This document shows, piece by piece, positions 16,508 through 26,978 of a DNA stretch of 64,000 nt. Below the pieces are notes generated by a model, which ran no database searches, was not told the origin of the DNA, and saw only the letters and a list, made by a program, of their open reading frames with translations. Location: positions 62,001 through 126,000 of the forward strand of contig JAJYOU010000001.1 in NCBI GenBank assembly GCA_021795965.1, in the 5' to 3' direction. This DNA comes from Chloroflexota bacterium (GTDB lineage: Bacteria > Chloroflexota > Anaerolineae > Anaerolineales > Villigracilaceae). The first letter of the stretch is position 1; the number at the start of each line of letters is the position of its first letter. The translations under genes were made by a program, and so were the position numbers.

Positions 16508-19500
16508 ATGCAGTCCAACGTTCCAAATGCCGATGTTGAACCCGTTACGACATCGGATACTGTGATTACGGAAAAATGGTTAAGAGAACTTGCAAGAAAA
16601 ATCGCAGCGCAAGCTGTACCCGTCCCAAACCCTATTAACCAAAATTATCTTCCCGTCCTTTTAAAATCATTGGGGGAATATCTCACTTCGGTTCACCATT
16701 ATTTCGAAGAAACCAGCGGTTCCGAGGCAAGTGTTTCAAATACTGCTGAGTGGATGCTGGATAATTTTTATTTGATTGAACAAACATTACGCCAGGTGGG
16801 GGAAGATATATCTCCAAAGTTTTTCGAACGTTTGCCAAAGGTAAGAATTGATGGTCAAGAAACACTGCGCATTTTTACCCTGGCTTTAATACTCACTAAA
16901 ACTACCGACAGCCGTCTTGGCATAGATCAAATCCAAAACTTTATTGAAGCATTTCAAAGCATTACCCCGCTTCAGATAGGGGAAAACTGGGCACTGCCGC
17001 CAATGTTGAGATTGAGTATTTTGGAAACATTGGTGGATGCCCTGGTACGCATTACGAAATTAAACATTCCGCCTTTAGAAACCCTGGATGAAAAGTATCC
17101 GGTGGTGATCAATCTCTGGGCTGAAAGTTCTGGCGATCGACGCCTCACTCCCAGAGTATCGGACGAAACCATCGTTGTTAATTGTTTCCTGAGCTTGAGG
17201 ATGCTTGCCACGCAAAACTGGCATGAGTTTTTTGAGATTATCAACGTTGTAGATTCCATCCTGCGCAAAGATCCGGCGGGCGTTTATTCTCAAATGGATT
17301 TTGAGACGCGCAACCGATACCGTAATTCGATCGAAGAACTTGCATCCCATTCACATTTTGATCAAGCCGCAATAGCAAGTGAAGCGTTGAACCAATCCCA
17401 AAATGGAGTGTCGTTCAGGGCGCATCATGTTGGCTATTATTTAATCGGTCCAGGCAGGCACGAATTTGAAAAGTTGGTTGGCTATCGAACCCTGCATGAA
17501 AGATGGTTTCGCAAATGGCTAACGCAATATTCACTGCCAATTTACCTGACCAGTATTATTTCGCTCACATTAATCCTTTGCACGGCACTGGCTTCGTATG
17601 CGATTTATGCTGGTGGAAGTTTGCTGCAGATAATCCTTGCTTTTGCTCTGACCTTATTTCCCGCCTCAGCGGTTGCAGTAGATTTTGTAAACTGGCGGGT
17701 GACCCAAATCGTGCCGCCTCGCAGGCTTCCGAGACTTAATTTTAAAGAAGGGATTCCCGCCGAATCCGGTGTGATGGTGGTCATTCCATCTTTATTGAAA
17801 AATGAATCCGAGCTGAATTCCCTGCTAGATCAACTGGAAAATCATTATCTTGGGAATACCGATCCAAATATTCGTTTTGCTTTACTGACGGATTACGTTG
17901 ACGCACCTGAAAAAGAATTGCCAGGAGAATCAGAATTAATCCAAAAAGCAAAGGATGGCATCGATCAACTCAATTTGCATTACGGAAATGAGGGCGTATT
18001 CCCTTTTTACCTCTTCCACCGGGAAAGATCCTGGAATGCAAGTGAAGATTGCTGGATGGGTTGGGAGCGCAAGCGGGGAAAACTTGAGGATTTCAATAAA
18101 TTGATTCTGGGTAAGGATACTGGAAATTTTTCGTTCCAGGTCGGTGACCTATCTTGTTTATCCAAAATCCGATTTGTTGTGACATTGGATGCGGATACAA
18201 CTTTGCCGAGGGATAGCGTCCGACAATTTGCTGGTATCCTGGCACATCCTTTGAACCAGGCTGAGTTCGATGAGAAAACCGGTATGCTGCGGGATGGGTA
18301 TGCAGTGATTCAGCCACGTTTGCAAGTCCGACCCAATGTGGCAAACCGATCCATCTTCACTCGAGTTTTTTCCGGGGATATGACTCTTGATCTTTATACG
18401 AGAGCAGTTTCAGATGTTTACCAAGATTTATTTGGTGAAGGGAGTTATGTCGGCAAAGGGATTTACGATGTGGCAGCATTTGAAAAATGTCTGGATGGAC
18501 GCATCCCTGACAATATGCTTTTAAGCCATGATTTGTTCGAAGGAATGTATTCACGCTGCGGGCTGGCATCTGACATCACTTTATTCGAAGATTACCCAAC
18601 CCATTACCTGGCATTTTCAAACCGCTTGCATCGTTGGATCAGGGGGGATTGGCAACTTCTTCCCTGGTTACAACCACAGGTTCCACATAAATTAAATGGA
18701 AAAATCCAAAACACCCTTTCCGGGCTGAGTCTCTGGAAGATCATTGACAATTTGCGGCGAAGCCTGGTCAGCCCATTTACTCTCGCATTTCTAATTTCAG
18801 GTTGGTTCCTCCTGCCCGGGATAACGCTCGTTTGGACCTTACTGGCTCTTTCACCAATTGCTTTTTCAATTTTGATCGGCTTAATTTCATCAGTACGCGC
18901 CAGAGGAACGGATCAATTCCCTGAGACAACATCCAGACCGGTCCAACAAGCACTTTTATATGCTTTTTTTGAAATTGTATTCCTGACCCATAAATCACTG
19001 GTTGTTTCTGATGCAATCGTTACAACTATTTATCGGATGACAATCACGCATAAAAGACTCCTGCAGTGGGTCACGGCGGCTCATGTCATAAATATCTTTG
19101 GGAAAGAATTAAAAGTACAAGTCGCCTGGCGCGAGATGTTCCTAGCACCCATTTTTTCCATTTTATTATTTGTGCTGGCGTGGCTCGTCAATCCCATTAT
19201 TTTATGGGTGGCTCTGCCCTTCCTAGTATTATGGATTTTATCACCTCAAATTGCAGCAAAAATCAGTCAGCCAATTTATCGTGAGCAGAGCAAAATCACT
19301 CCACAGCAGGAAACCTCCCTGCGGCAGCTGGCTCGATCGACCTGGTTGTTTTTTGAAAAATTTGTTGGCCCAGATGATCATTGGCTACCCCCAGATCATT
19401 TTCAGGAAGATCCTCTCGGACTGATTGCGCACCGCACATCCCCCACTAACATTGGATTGCTTTTGCTTTCTACTCTCTCTGCATGGGACCTGGGGTATAT

Positions 19501-22500
19501 TGGTCCCCGAGAAATAGTGATACGGGTGCAGAACACCCTGGACGGAATGGATAATTTAAACAAAGAACGCGGACATTTGCTGAATTGGTATGATACACGC
19601 ACTTTGGCACCTCTGACACCGCGTTATATTTCCACCGTGGACAATGGCAATTTAGCCGCCTGTCTTGTCACTTTACGACAGGGGTGCAGAGATATCGCAG
19701 ATAAACCAATCATTCGCTGGGAAGGATTGATCGATACTCTGGACGTTCTGGATACGACTTTAAGCCATGCCCATCTTGGTAAAGATGCGATTGAATTGCA
19801 CAAAATTATTGCAAATTTACGGGAAAAAGTAAATAAACTGCATCATTCGGACCAATTCAACTCCCATCTGCTGGTGGAACTTTTCCAGGAAAGCCGTACT
19901 GAACTGGAAGAGTTGTTGACCCAATCCATCAAATCTTCAACAGAACAGTTGGATGCCGATACGATCCGCGGCATCTCAGTCTGGATCGAGAGGGTTCACC
20001 ATCACATGTTTCAGGTTCGACAGGATATTGAAATCCTGAGCCCCTGGGCATTGACAATGTTTCATATTCCGCCATTTTTTTCCCAAAATAATCTCAGCCC
20101 CGATCTTTCCTTCGCATGGCAGGAATTCAGATCCAGCCTGCCTTTCAACCCAATTCTTGAAGAAATCCCTAATATTTGTTCGCGATCGTTATCAGTAATT
20201 GATCGGATCGTATCCATTCTCCCTCTGGATGAAGAGGATGCAATTTCCTGGTGTCATTCAATGGCAATTCACATTAAGAATGCGCAGGAAGCTTCAAGTT
20301 CATTAATAAATGATCTCAATTTAATTTATGACCGGATTGATACCTATATAGAGGAGATGAACTTCAACTTTCTCTACAATGCACAAAGAAAAGTTTTTCA
20401 TATCGGTTACAACGTGGATAATGGACAACTCGACTCGAGTTATTACGATTTGCTTGCATCAGAAGCACGGTTGACCAGCCTGCTGGCAATAGCAAAAGGA
20501 GATGTACCGCAAAATCACTGGCTGCATCTAGCACGTCCAATCACCCAGGTAAATGGGGCGCGCATCCTGCTTTCATGGAGCGCAACAATGTTCGAGTACC
20601 TGATGCCTGAATTACTGACACAACATTATCCAGATACATTGCTCGAACAAAGTTGCCGCGGCGCGGTGGACTATCAAATCTCTTATGGACAAAGCAAGCA
20701 TGTCCCCTGGGGGATTTCCGAATCCGGTTTCTATTATTTCGATAACAATCAAGCCTATCAATATCGCGCCTTCGGTGTTCCCGGGCTGGGTTTTAAGAGA
20801 GTCACCGGTGATGATCTTGTCATTTCACCCTATGCTTCCATGCTTGCGTTACCATTTGCGACTCAATCTGTTTTGCATAATCTTGAACATCTTAAAAAAT
20901 TAAATATGGTCGGATTGTATGGGCTGTACGAAGCCGTCGATTTTACCGCCGAGCGTCTCTCCACCGGGCAGGATTATGCAATCGTTCGTTCCTACATGGC
21001 GCATCATCAAGGGATGATCCTGCTCTCGTTATGTAACTCTCTTTGTGGAAAAAGTATGATTCGACGTTTCCATAGCGATCCGCGCGTTGAAACTGTCAAA
21101 ATTCTTCTGCAGGAACAAACACCCATCCGCGCACCAATTGAACGAATCCAACCTAAAATGATTGGAACAATCCATCCGATTAAGACGGCGGTTTCGCTTG
21201 ATGCATGGGAAGTTAAACCTGAAGCTCCGCATCCGCAGGTTCATTATCTCTCCAATGGCAATTACAGTCTTCTCATCACCGCTGCTGGAAGTGGCTTCAG
21301 CCGTTGGCATGATATTGACCTGACGCGTTGGCGGGCGGATGCAACTCTCGATCAATATGGGTCATGGATTTACATTAAAAACCGGGAAACGCACCAGTTC
21401 TGGTCGGCTGGGTTTCAACCTACATCTGCCACACCTCAAAGCGAGCAAATAAAATTCTACCCACATACGGTTGAATTTCTCCGCAGCGATGGAGAACTTT
21501 CCACAAGAACTCAGATCGTTATCGCTCCAAATGTAGACGTTGAGATCCGGCTCGTAACATTGACCAATCATAGTGCAGTGAAACTGGATCTGGAATTAAC
21601 CAGTTATTCAGAGGTGATTCTCTCACTTCAATCCGCCGATGAACGTCACCCAGCATACAACAAACTTTTTATTGAGAGCGAATATATTGAATCCGAAAAA
21701 ATGCTCTTATTTCGTCGCAGACCGCGTTCGGCTGAGGAAAAACCCGTCTATCTCGCTCATTTTTTAATTGGAGAAAAGGATGATTTCCAAATCGCCGGTT
21801 ACGAAACCGACAGGGATCGATTTATCGGTCGCGGCAACACACAAAGAAATCCTTCGATGATCAAAGCAAATTTGCCCCTGTCGAATTCATCCGCCAGCCT
21901 GGACCCCATCCTAGCCATGCAAAGTCGTGTCCAAATCGAAGGTTATGAATCCCAACAAATTGCATTCGTGACACTTGCAGCGCCATCACGTTCAAAAGCA
22001 ATCGAATTAGCTCACCGTTTTGATCAACTGCTGAAGATCAAAAGAACTTTTAGCGAGGCTCGTTCTCAAACAGAACAAGAATTAATTCAAACGAGCCTTA
22101 CGACTTCCCAGATCGAACAATACCAAAAGCTTTTATCTGCGATTCTCTATCCCAGCAGCGAAATGCGGGCAGATTCAGAAACAATCGCATCGAATACTCT
22201 GGGACAATCTGGATTATGGCCATTCGCGATTTCGGGTGACTATCCGATTTTACTTTTACGCGTCAAGAATGAAGAAAACCTTGAATTGTTGAGCGACTTA
22301 CTCCACGCACATGCTTATTGGCGCAGACGCGGCTTGATGATTGACTTCATCATTCTCAATCAGCGGGCAAATAGCTACGACCAAAGTTTTCAGGGAAAGA
22401 TTTATCGCCTGTTGCCCCTGACAAATAGTGATGACTGGCTTGGAAAACGCGGAGGGATCTTCATCCTGAATGAAGATCAAATACCTGATTCAGAACGTAT

Positions 22501-25051
22501 ATTAATAGAAACTACCGCCCGGGTGATTTTGAATGGCGAAATGGGTACTCTGACCGACCAGCTGCAAAAGCTGGACCAATCGCCGATTCGATTGCCAGCT
22601 TTCGTTCCAATCCTGCCTTTAATTGAAAAAACGCTTCCTCTTGCAATATTGAAGCGACCGACTGACCTGTTATTTGATAATGGACTGGGAGGTTTTTCAC
22701 CAGACGGTCGTGAATATATCATTTACCTTGATCGGGATCATACGACTCCTGCGCCATGGAGCAATGTCATCGCAAATCCTGAGTTTGGCTGCCTGGTTTC
22801 CGAATCAGGAATGGGTTGCACTTGGGCTGGCAACAGCAGCGAGAACCGGCTGACACCCTGGCACAATGACCCGGTCAGTGATCCACCAAGCGAGGCGGTT
22901 TATTTGCGCGATGAAGATACTGGCCAGGTTTGGTCACCAACGCCATTGCCGGCAAACGATCACGCGCCTTACCTGATTCGTCACGGAAGCGGATACACAA
23001 TCTTTGAACATAACAGCCATCAGCTGGAGCAAAAATTAAAAGTGTTCGTCGCCCCAGATGCGCCGGTGAAGATTGTCACATTAATAATAAAAAACACCAC
23101 ATCCCGCACGAGACGCATCAATATCACATATTTTGCGGAATGGGTGCTGGGTAGCTCTCGTGAAAATATGGCTCCATATATTATTCCTGAATTTGAATCA
23201 GCCAGTTTGGCATTGCTGGCAAACAATCCATATAACCAGGAATTTGGCAAGCGAGTGGCTTTTTTGGCAGCGACGCGTGAACTGCAGGGATTGACCACTG
23301 ACCGGGCAGAATTTCTCGGCTCAATGGGAAACTACGCCCACCCCCTGGCGCTCGATCGCGTGGGATTAACCGCAAATATCAAAGCTGGTAATGATGCCTG
23401 TGCAGCAATCCAACTTTTATTATGGCTCGCGCCAAACGAAACCAAAGAAGTTTCTTTTCTTCTCGGCGAGGGACAGGATCGCGAGGATGCGCTTTCCTTA
23501 ATTACCCATTATCAAAACCTTGAGAATATCGAAAAAACATGGAATTCGCTGGAAGGTTTTTGGGATGACCAAATCGGCAACATTCAAGTAAAAACCCCGG
23601 ACCCCGCGATGGACCAATTGGTCAATCGTTGGCTGCCATACCAGGCGCTCTCATGTCGAATTTGGGGCCGAACAGCGTTTTACCAATCCGGCGGTGCTTT
23701 CGGATTCCGGGACCAACTCCAGGATGTACTCGCGTTCACTTACACCAAACCTGAGATTCCACGCCAGTTTATTTTAAAAGCTGCGGCGCATCAATTCGTG
23801 GAAGGCGATGTTTTACACTGGTGGCATCCTCCTGGAGATAAAGGAATACGGACTCGCATTTCAGATAATATGCTTTGGCTGCCATTCGTCACCGCCCAAT
23901 ACATTCATGCGACTGGAGATCAATCCATTTTGGATGAACAAGTCTCATTCCTGACTGGTGATCCATTGAAAGAAGGGGAATATGAATCCTATGGCAAGTT
24001 CCCGACTGGCGTAAGCGGTACATTGTTCGAACATTGCCGGCGCGCAATATCCAAAGGTTCAACCGCAGGAAAATATGGTTTGCCCTTAATGGGAGATGGG
24101 GATTGGAATGACGGAATGAATAAAGTTGGCGCGGGAGGAATTGGTGAAAGCGTCTGGCTCGGGTGGTTCCTTTATTCAACATTAATCAGTTTTGCAGAGG
24201 TTTGCAAAGAAGAGCAAGCCGCCGCTTATCATAAACAGGCCGAAATATTGCGAATTTCTCTTGAAAATTCCAGCTGGGATGGGAATTGGTTCCGGCGGGC
24301 GTACTATGATGATGGCAAGCCCCTCGGTTCCATTCAAAATAACGATTGTCAAATTGATTCGATCAGCCAGTCATGGTCAGTCATATCAGGAGCGGGTGAG
24401 CCTCCAAAAACCTTGCAAGCGATGGAATCCTTATACCAGCGGCTTGTCAGAACCAAGGATGGTTTGATTTTGCTCCTCACTCCACCATTTGACCGAAGCC
24501 TTCATGATCCAGGATACATCAAAGGCTATCTACCGGGAATCCGTGAGAACGGCGGACAATACACTCACGCAGCAATTTGGGCTATCTGGGCTTTTGCGGA
24601 GCTTGGACAAAATGAACGGGTATCGGAACTTTTTAATTTCATCAATCCAATCCAGCATAGCGACACACCCGATAAGATAGCCCTTTACCGCGTGGAACCA
24701 TATATCATTGCGGCAGATGTTTACAGCGCGCCACAACACCTCGGTCGCGGAGGGTGGACATGGTATACAGGCTCTGCCAGCTGGATGTATCGTTTGGGTG
24801 TGGAAAAAATTCTTGGCTTACAACTCAAGGGGAAACAGCTGACAATCAAACCATGCGTCCCGGCAGGTTGGAATGAATTCGAAATACACTATCGTTTTGG
24901 AAAATCGTTGTACCATATCCACGTGGATAATTTAAATCGTACTGATACCGATCACATTAAATACACCCTGGATGGCAATTCGGTCAATGAGGATCATGTG
25001 ACCCTGGCAGACGATGGGAATGAACATATTCTCCTGGCCAGTATGGCATGA
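16508..25051 (+). CDS. ndvB: Cyclic beta-1,2-glucan synthase-like giant membrane enzyme (GT84 + GH94)
   Basis: At 2847 aa it has the size and domain order of Cgs/NdvB. Helices near residues 345-395 precede a family-84 glycosyltransferase domain (about 420-700, VVTLDADTTLPR near 560), followed by helices near 750-795 and 878-912. A glycoamylase-like middle domain follows (about 1180-1560; GVPGLGFKRV, YMAHHQGMILLSL). Next come two beta-supersandwich regions and a C-terminal GH94 phosphorylase domain (about 2330-2800) with GDGDWNDGMNKVG near 2528, containing the catalytic Asp. Such enzymes build a beta-1,2-glucan from UDP-glucose on a protein intermediate, trim it by phosphorolysis and cyclise it. 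No cyclic-glucan exporter is adjacent. The intact ORF and recognisable motifs argue for activity. Confidence 0.9.
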   Translation: MQSNVPNADVEPVTTSDTVITEKWLRELARKIAAQAVPVPNPINQNYLPVLLKSLGEYLTSVHHYFEETSGSEASVSNTAEWMLDNFYLIEQTLRQVGEDISPKFFERLPKVRIDGQETLRIFTLALILTKTTDSRLGIDQIQNFIEAFQSITPLQIGENWALPPMLRLSILETLVDALVRITKLNIPPLETLDEKYPVVINLWAESSGDRRLTPRVSDETIVVNCFLSLRMLATQNWHEFFEIINVVDSILRKDPAGVYSQMDFETRNRYRNSIEELASHSHFDQAAIASEALNQSQNGVSFRAHHVGYYLIGPGRHEFEKLVGYRTLHERWFRKWLTQYSLPIYLTSIISLTLILCTALASYAIYAGGSLLQIILAFALTLFPASAVAVDFVNWRVTQIVPPRRLPRLNFKEGIPAESGVMVVIPSLLKNESELNSLLDQLENHYLGNTDPNIRFALLTDYVDAPEKELPGESELIQKAKDGIDQLNLHYGNEGVFPFYLFHRERSWNASEDCWMGWERKRGKLEDFNKLILGKDTGNFSFQVGDLSCLSKIRFVVTLDADTTLPRDSVRQFAGILAHPLNQAEFDEKTGMLRDGYAVIQPRLQVRPNVANRSIFTRVFSGDMTLDLYTRAVSDVYQDLFGEGSYVGKGIYDVAAFEKCLDGRIPDNMLLSHDLFEGMYSRCGLASDITLFEDYPTHYLAFSNRLHRWIRGDWQLLPWLQPQVPHKLNGKIQNTLSGLSLWKIIDNLRRSLVSPFTLAFLISGWFLLPGITLVWTLLALSPIAFSILIGLISSVRARGTDQFPETTSRPVQQALLYAFFEIVFLTHKSLVVSDAIVTTIYRMTITHKRLLQWVTAAHVINIFGKELKVQVAWREMFLAPIFSILLFVLAWLVNPIILWVALPFLVLWILSPQIAAKISQPIYREQSKITPQQETSLRQLARSTWLFFEKFVGPDDHWLPPDHFQEDPLGLIAHRTSPTNIGLLLLSTLSAWDLGYIGPREIVIRVQNTLDGMDNLNKERGHLLNWYDTRTLAPLTPRYISTVDNGNLAACLVTLRQGCRDIADKPIIRWEGLIDTLDVLDTTLSHAHLGKDAIELHKIIANLREKVNKLHHSDQFNSHLLVELFQESRTELEELLTQSIKSSTEQLDADTIRGISVWIERVHHHMFQVRQDIEILSPWALTMFHIPPFFSQNNLSPDLSFAWQEFRSSLPFNPILEEIPNICSRSLSVIDRIVSILPLDEEDAISWCHSMAIHIKNAQEASSSLINDLNLIYDRIDTYIEEMNFNFLYNAQRKVFHIGYNVDNGQLDSSYYDLLASEARLTSLLAIAKGDVPQNHWLHLARPITQVNGARILLSWSATMFEYLMPELLTQHYPDTLLEQSCRGAVDYQISYGQSKHVPWGISESGFYYFDNNQAYQYRAFGVPGLGFKRVTGDDLVISPYASMLALPFATQSVLHNLEHLKKLNMVGLYGLYEAVDFTAERLSTGQDYAIVRSYMAHHQGMILLSLCNSLCGKSMIRRFHSDPRVETVKILLQEQTPIRAPIERIQPKMIGTIHPIKTAVSLDAWEVKPEAPHPQVHYLSNGNYSLLITAAGSGFSRWHDIDLTRWRADATLDQYGSWIYIKNRETHQFWSAGFQPTSATPQSEQIKFYPHTVEFLRSDGELSTRTQIVIAPNVDVEIRLVTLTNHSAVKLDLELTSYSEVILSLQSADERHPAYNKLFIESEYIESEKMLLFRRRPRSAEEKPVYLAHFLIGEKDDFQIAGYETDRDRFIGRGNTQRNPSMIKANLPLSNSSASLDPILAMQSRVQIEGYESQQIAFVTLAAPSRSKAIELAHRFDQLLKIKRTFSEARSQTEQELIQTSLTTSQIEQYQKLLSAILYPSSEMRADSETIASNTLGQSGLWPFAISGDYPILLLRVKNEENLELLSDLLHAHAYWRRRGLMIDFIILNQRANSYDQSFQGKIYRLLPLTNSDDWLGKRGGIFILNEDQIPDSERILIETTARVILNGEMGTLTDQLQKLDQSPIRLPAFVPILPLIEKTLPLAILKRPTDLLFDNGLGGFSPDGREYIIYLDRDHTTPAPWSNVIANPEFGCLVSESGMGCTWAGNSSENRLTPWHNDPVSDPPSEAVYLRDEDTGQVWSPTPLPANDHAPYLIRHGSGYTIFEHNSHQLEQKLKVFVAPDAPVKIVTLIIKNTTSRTRRINITYFAEWVLGSSRENMAPYIIPEFESASLALLANNPYNQEFGKRVAFLAATRELQGLTTDRAEFLGSMGNYAHPLALDRVGLTANIKAGNDACAAIQLLLWLAPNETKEVSFLLGEGQDREDALSLITHYQNLENIEKTWNSLEGFWDDQIGNIQVKTPDPAMDQLVNRWLPYQALSCRIWGRTAFYQSGGAFGFRDQLQDVLAFTYTKPEIPRQFILKAAAHQFVEGDVLHWWHPPGDKGIRTRISDNMLWLPFVTAQYIHATGDQSILDEQVSFLTGDPLKEGEYESYGKFPTGVSGTLFEHCRRAISKGSTAGKYGLPLMGDGDWNDGMNKVGAGGIGESVWLGWFLYSTLISFAEVCKEEQAAAYHKQAEILRISLENSSWDGNWFRRAYYDDGKPLGSIQNNDCQIDSISQSWSVISGAGEPPKTLQAMESLYQRLVRTKDGLILLLTPPFDRSLHDPGYIKGYLPGIRENGGQYTHAAIWAIWAFAELGQNERVSELFNFINPIQHSDTPDKIALYRVEPYIIAADVYSAPQHLGRGGWTWYTGSASWMYRLGVEKILGLQLKGKQLTIKPCVPAGWNEFEIHYRFGKSLYHIHVDNLNRTDTDHIKYTLDGNSVNEDHVTLADDGNEHILLASMA

Positions 25052-25137
25052 GCAATAATTTGTCCTCCAAAATCATCCTGGGTGTTATCTAAAAAAATCA
25101 TTTCTCAACCATTTCCAATCATGGATTTTTTCGTAGT

Positions 25138-25167
25138 TTCACAATTTTTAAGGTATTAATGTATAAT
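25138..25167 (+). promoter_or_regulatory. Promoter of the amino acid ABC importer
   Basis: TTCACA (25138-25143), 18 bp spacer, perfect TATAAT (25162-25167). Because the ORF-track start (25159) overlaps this -10 box, the true start of the binding protein must lie downstream, at 25216. Confidence 0.7.
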
Positions 25168-25177
25168 TTTATGAATC

Positions 25178-25193
25178 AGACCAGTTCTGGTCT
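25178..25193. promoter_or_regulatory. Perfect palindrome at the transcription start of the importer operon
   Basis: AGACCAGTTCTGGTCT has two perfect 7 bp arms and begins about 10 bp after the -10 box. Such a site can be a roadblock operator or form a tiny 5' hairpin that stabilises the mRNA. The cognate regulator is not identifiable here. Confidence 0.45.
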
Positions 25194-25215
25194 TTATTAC
25201 ATAAGGAGAGAGAAA

Positions 25216-26040
25216 ATGAAAGCTTTTAAATTTGTTACTGGATTGCTGATCCTGGCTTTCCTCCTGGCGGCATGCGGTAGCGCGCCAGCCGCCCCGGCTG
25301 CTGCCACAGTTGCGCCTGCAGCCAATGCTCTTCCCGATTTAGGCGGGAAAAAGATCATTGTCGCTGTTGAAAACGCTTATCCACCCTTCAACTTCATCGA
25401 CAAGGCCACCAATAAGGGCGCAGGCTGGGATTATGATGCCTGGCAGCAAATTTGTAAACTCCTGAATTGCGTGCCGGTGATGACTGAAGCTGCCTGGGAT
25501 GGCATTTTTGAAGCCGCAGCCGCAGGACAGTATGACGTCGTAGCAGATGGTGTAACCATAACGGATGAACGGAAGCTCAAGGTTGACTTCTCTAATTCCT
25601 ATATGCATTATGGCCAGGTCATCCTGGTTCGAGCAGATGAAACCCGCTTCACTGATTCCAAATCACTGGCTGCACTGACCACTGCGCTGGTTGCTTCGCA
25701 GCTTGGGACCACGAATGAAAAGAAAGCCATCGAAATTGTCGGTGACAAGCGCGTTAAATCATTCGACACCTTCGATTCATCCGTCCTGGCTCTGATGTCG
25801 AAAGACGTCGATGCAGTCATTATGGATCAACCCGCTGCAATGGGCTTTATCGCAGCGAACAAAGGCAAACTTAAATTCCTGCCTGAGCTTCTCACGAGCG
25901 AAGATCTGGGCTTCGTGTTCAAGAAAGGCAGCGATCTGGTTGCCCCTGTGAACGCAGCCCTGGACGCCATGAAAGCCAGCGGTGACCTGGATGCCCTTTA
26001 TCAAAAATGGTTTGTCGATTACGTTCCTGCCACAAACTAA
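25216..26040 (+). CDS. Polar amino acid ABC transporter substrate-binding lipoprotein
   Basis: A 274 aa solute-binding protein of family 3. The start is ATG 25216, with AAGGAGAG upstream. A lipoprotein signal ([15 protein letters not shown]) anchors it outside the membrane. The mature domain shows [44 protein letters not shown] and [12 protein letters not shown], typical of glutamine/arginine/histidine/cystine binders. It forms a complete importer with the following permease and ATPase. hutH-hutI lie just beyond, so histidine is an attractive but unproven ligand. Confidence 0.92.
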   Translation: MKAFKFVTGLLILAFLLAACGSAPAAPAAATVAPAANALPDLGGKKIIVAVENAYPPFNFIDKATNKGAGWDYDAWQQICKLLNCVPVMTEAAWDGIFEAAAAGQYDVVADGVTITDERKLKVDFSNSYMHYGQVILVRADETRFTDSKSLAALTTALVASQLGTTNEKKAIEIVGDKRVKSFDTFDSSVLALMSKDVDAVIMDQPAAMGFIAANKGKLKFLPELLTSEDLGFVFKKGSDLVAPVNAALDAMKASGDLDALYQKWFVDYVPATN

Positions 26041-26062
26041 TCCCTTAGTGATTAATTAATTT

Positions 26063-26101
26063 GAGGGGCTTGAAATCCATTATATGGATTTCAAGCCCCT
26101 C
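26063..26101 (+). other. 18 bp perfect intercistronic stem-loop
   Basis: GAGGGGCTTGAAATCCAT and its exact complement are separated by a 3-base loop between the binding-protein and permease genes. No T-run follows. Known parallels (the malE-malF intercistronic structure) suggest it protects the upstream mRNA or partly terminates, giving more binding protein than permease. Confidence 0.8.
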
Positions 26102-26117
26102 TCTTGGGAGACTTGAA

Positions 26118-26978
26118 TTGACTACATCAACTGAAAATATTGGTGAGGGGAAATTATTTCCAGCCAGCAACGACCTTTCCAAATGGCCATGGTGGGCATT
26201 GGCTCTCGCCCTCGCAGCTATCATCATCATTTATAGTATTTTTACCTCTGTAGCCTACTCAGAAGCTTTTAATTTCATTAAGGAAGGTATTTTCACCACC
26301 ATACGCGTGACTTTGACAGCGTATGTGATGGCAGTTGTTGGCGGGCTATTCCTTGGGCTCGGTCGAGTCTCCAAGAATGTTTTTTATTATAATTTTTCAA
26401 CTTTGTATGTTGAATTGATGCGCGGCATCCCCATGTTAGTAATCATTCTTTACGGGGCATTTGTGGTTGTCCCCCTGGGATTGGATTTGATCAATGGGCT
26501 TGGTTTGTGGTTGGTCAGTGTTCCAGCCTTGGCAGGGGTTGGGCGGTCTTTTCAGCAATTAAATATTCAACAGGTGGATATGAGCTGGCGAGCGATTTCG
26601 GGACTTGCCATGGGATATGCCGCATTTGAAGCCGAAGTCTTTCGCGCTGGCATTCAATCCATTGAAAAAGGGCAGATGGAAGCCGCCCGCTCCCTGGGCA
26701 TGAATTATTTCCAGGCAATGCAGCATGTCATTCTCCCTCAGGCATTCCGGCGTGTCTTACCTCCACTGGGAAATGATTTCATCGCCATTTTAAAAGATTC
26801 TTCCCTGATTTCCGCACTGGCGGTTCGTGACATTACCCAGCTTGGGAAGTTATTCCGAGCTCGTTCTTTTAGTTCCTACGAAGCCTACAACACCATGGCA
26901 TTCTTATATTTGAGCATGACAATCTCATTATCCCTGGTGGTTAAGTACATCGAGAGGAAATTAAAAAGTGGTCGATAA
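26118..26978 (+). CDS. Amino acid ABC transporter permease (HisM/GlnP type)
   Basis: About 287 aa; TTG 26118 is chosen because GGGAG lies 7 bases upstream and the ORF-track start (26061) falls inside the intercistronic hairpin. A long N-terminal segment precedes a first helix ([18 protein letters not shown]), then the polar amino acid permease core: [39 protein letters not shown], and the EAA loop [30 protein letters not shown] that contacts the ATPase. Being the only permease, it presumably forms a homodimer. It overlaps the ATPase gene by 11 bp. Confidence 0.92.
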   Translation: MTTSTENIGEGKLFPASNDLSKWPWWALALALAAIIIIYSIFTSVAYSEAFNFIKEGIFTTIRVTLTAYVMAVVGGLFLGLGRVSKNVFYYNFSTLYVELMRGIPMLVIILYGAFVVVPLGLDLINGLGLWLVSVPALAGVGRSFQQLNIQQVDMSWRAISGLAMGYAAFEAEVFRAGIQSIEKGQMEAARSLGMNYFQAMQHVILPQAFRRVLPPLGNDFIAILKDSSLISALAVRDITQLGKLFRARSFSSYEAYNTMAFLYLSMTISLSLVVKYIERKLKSGR

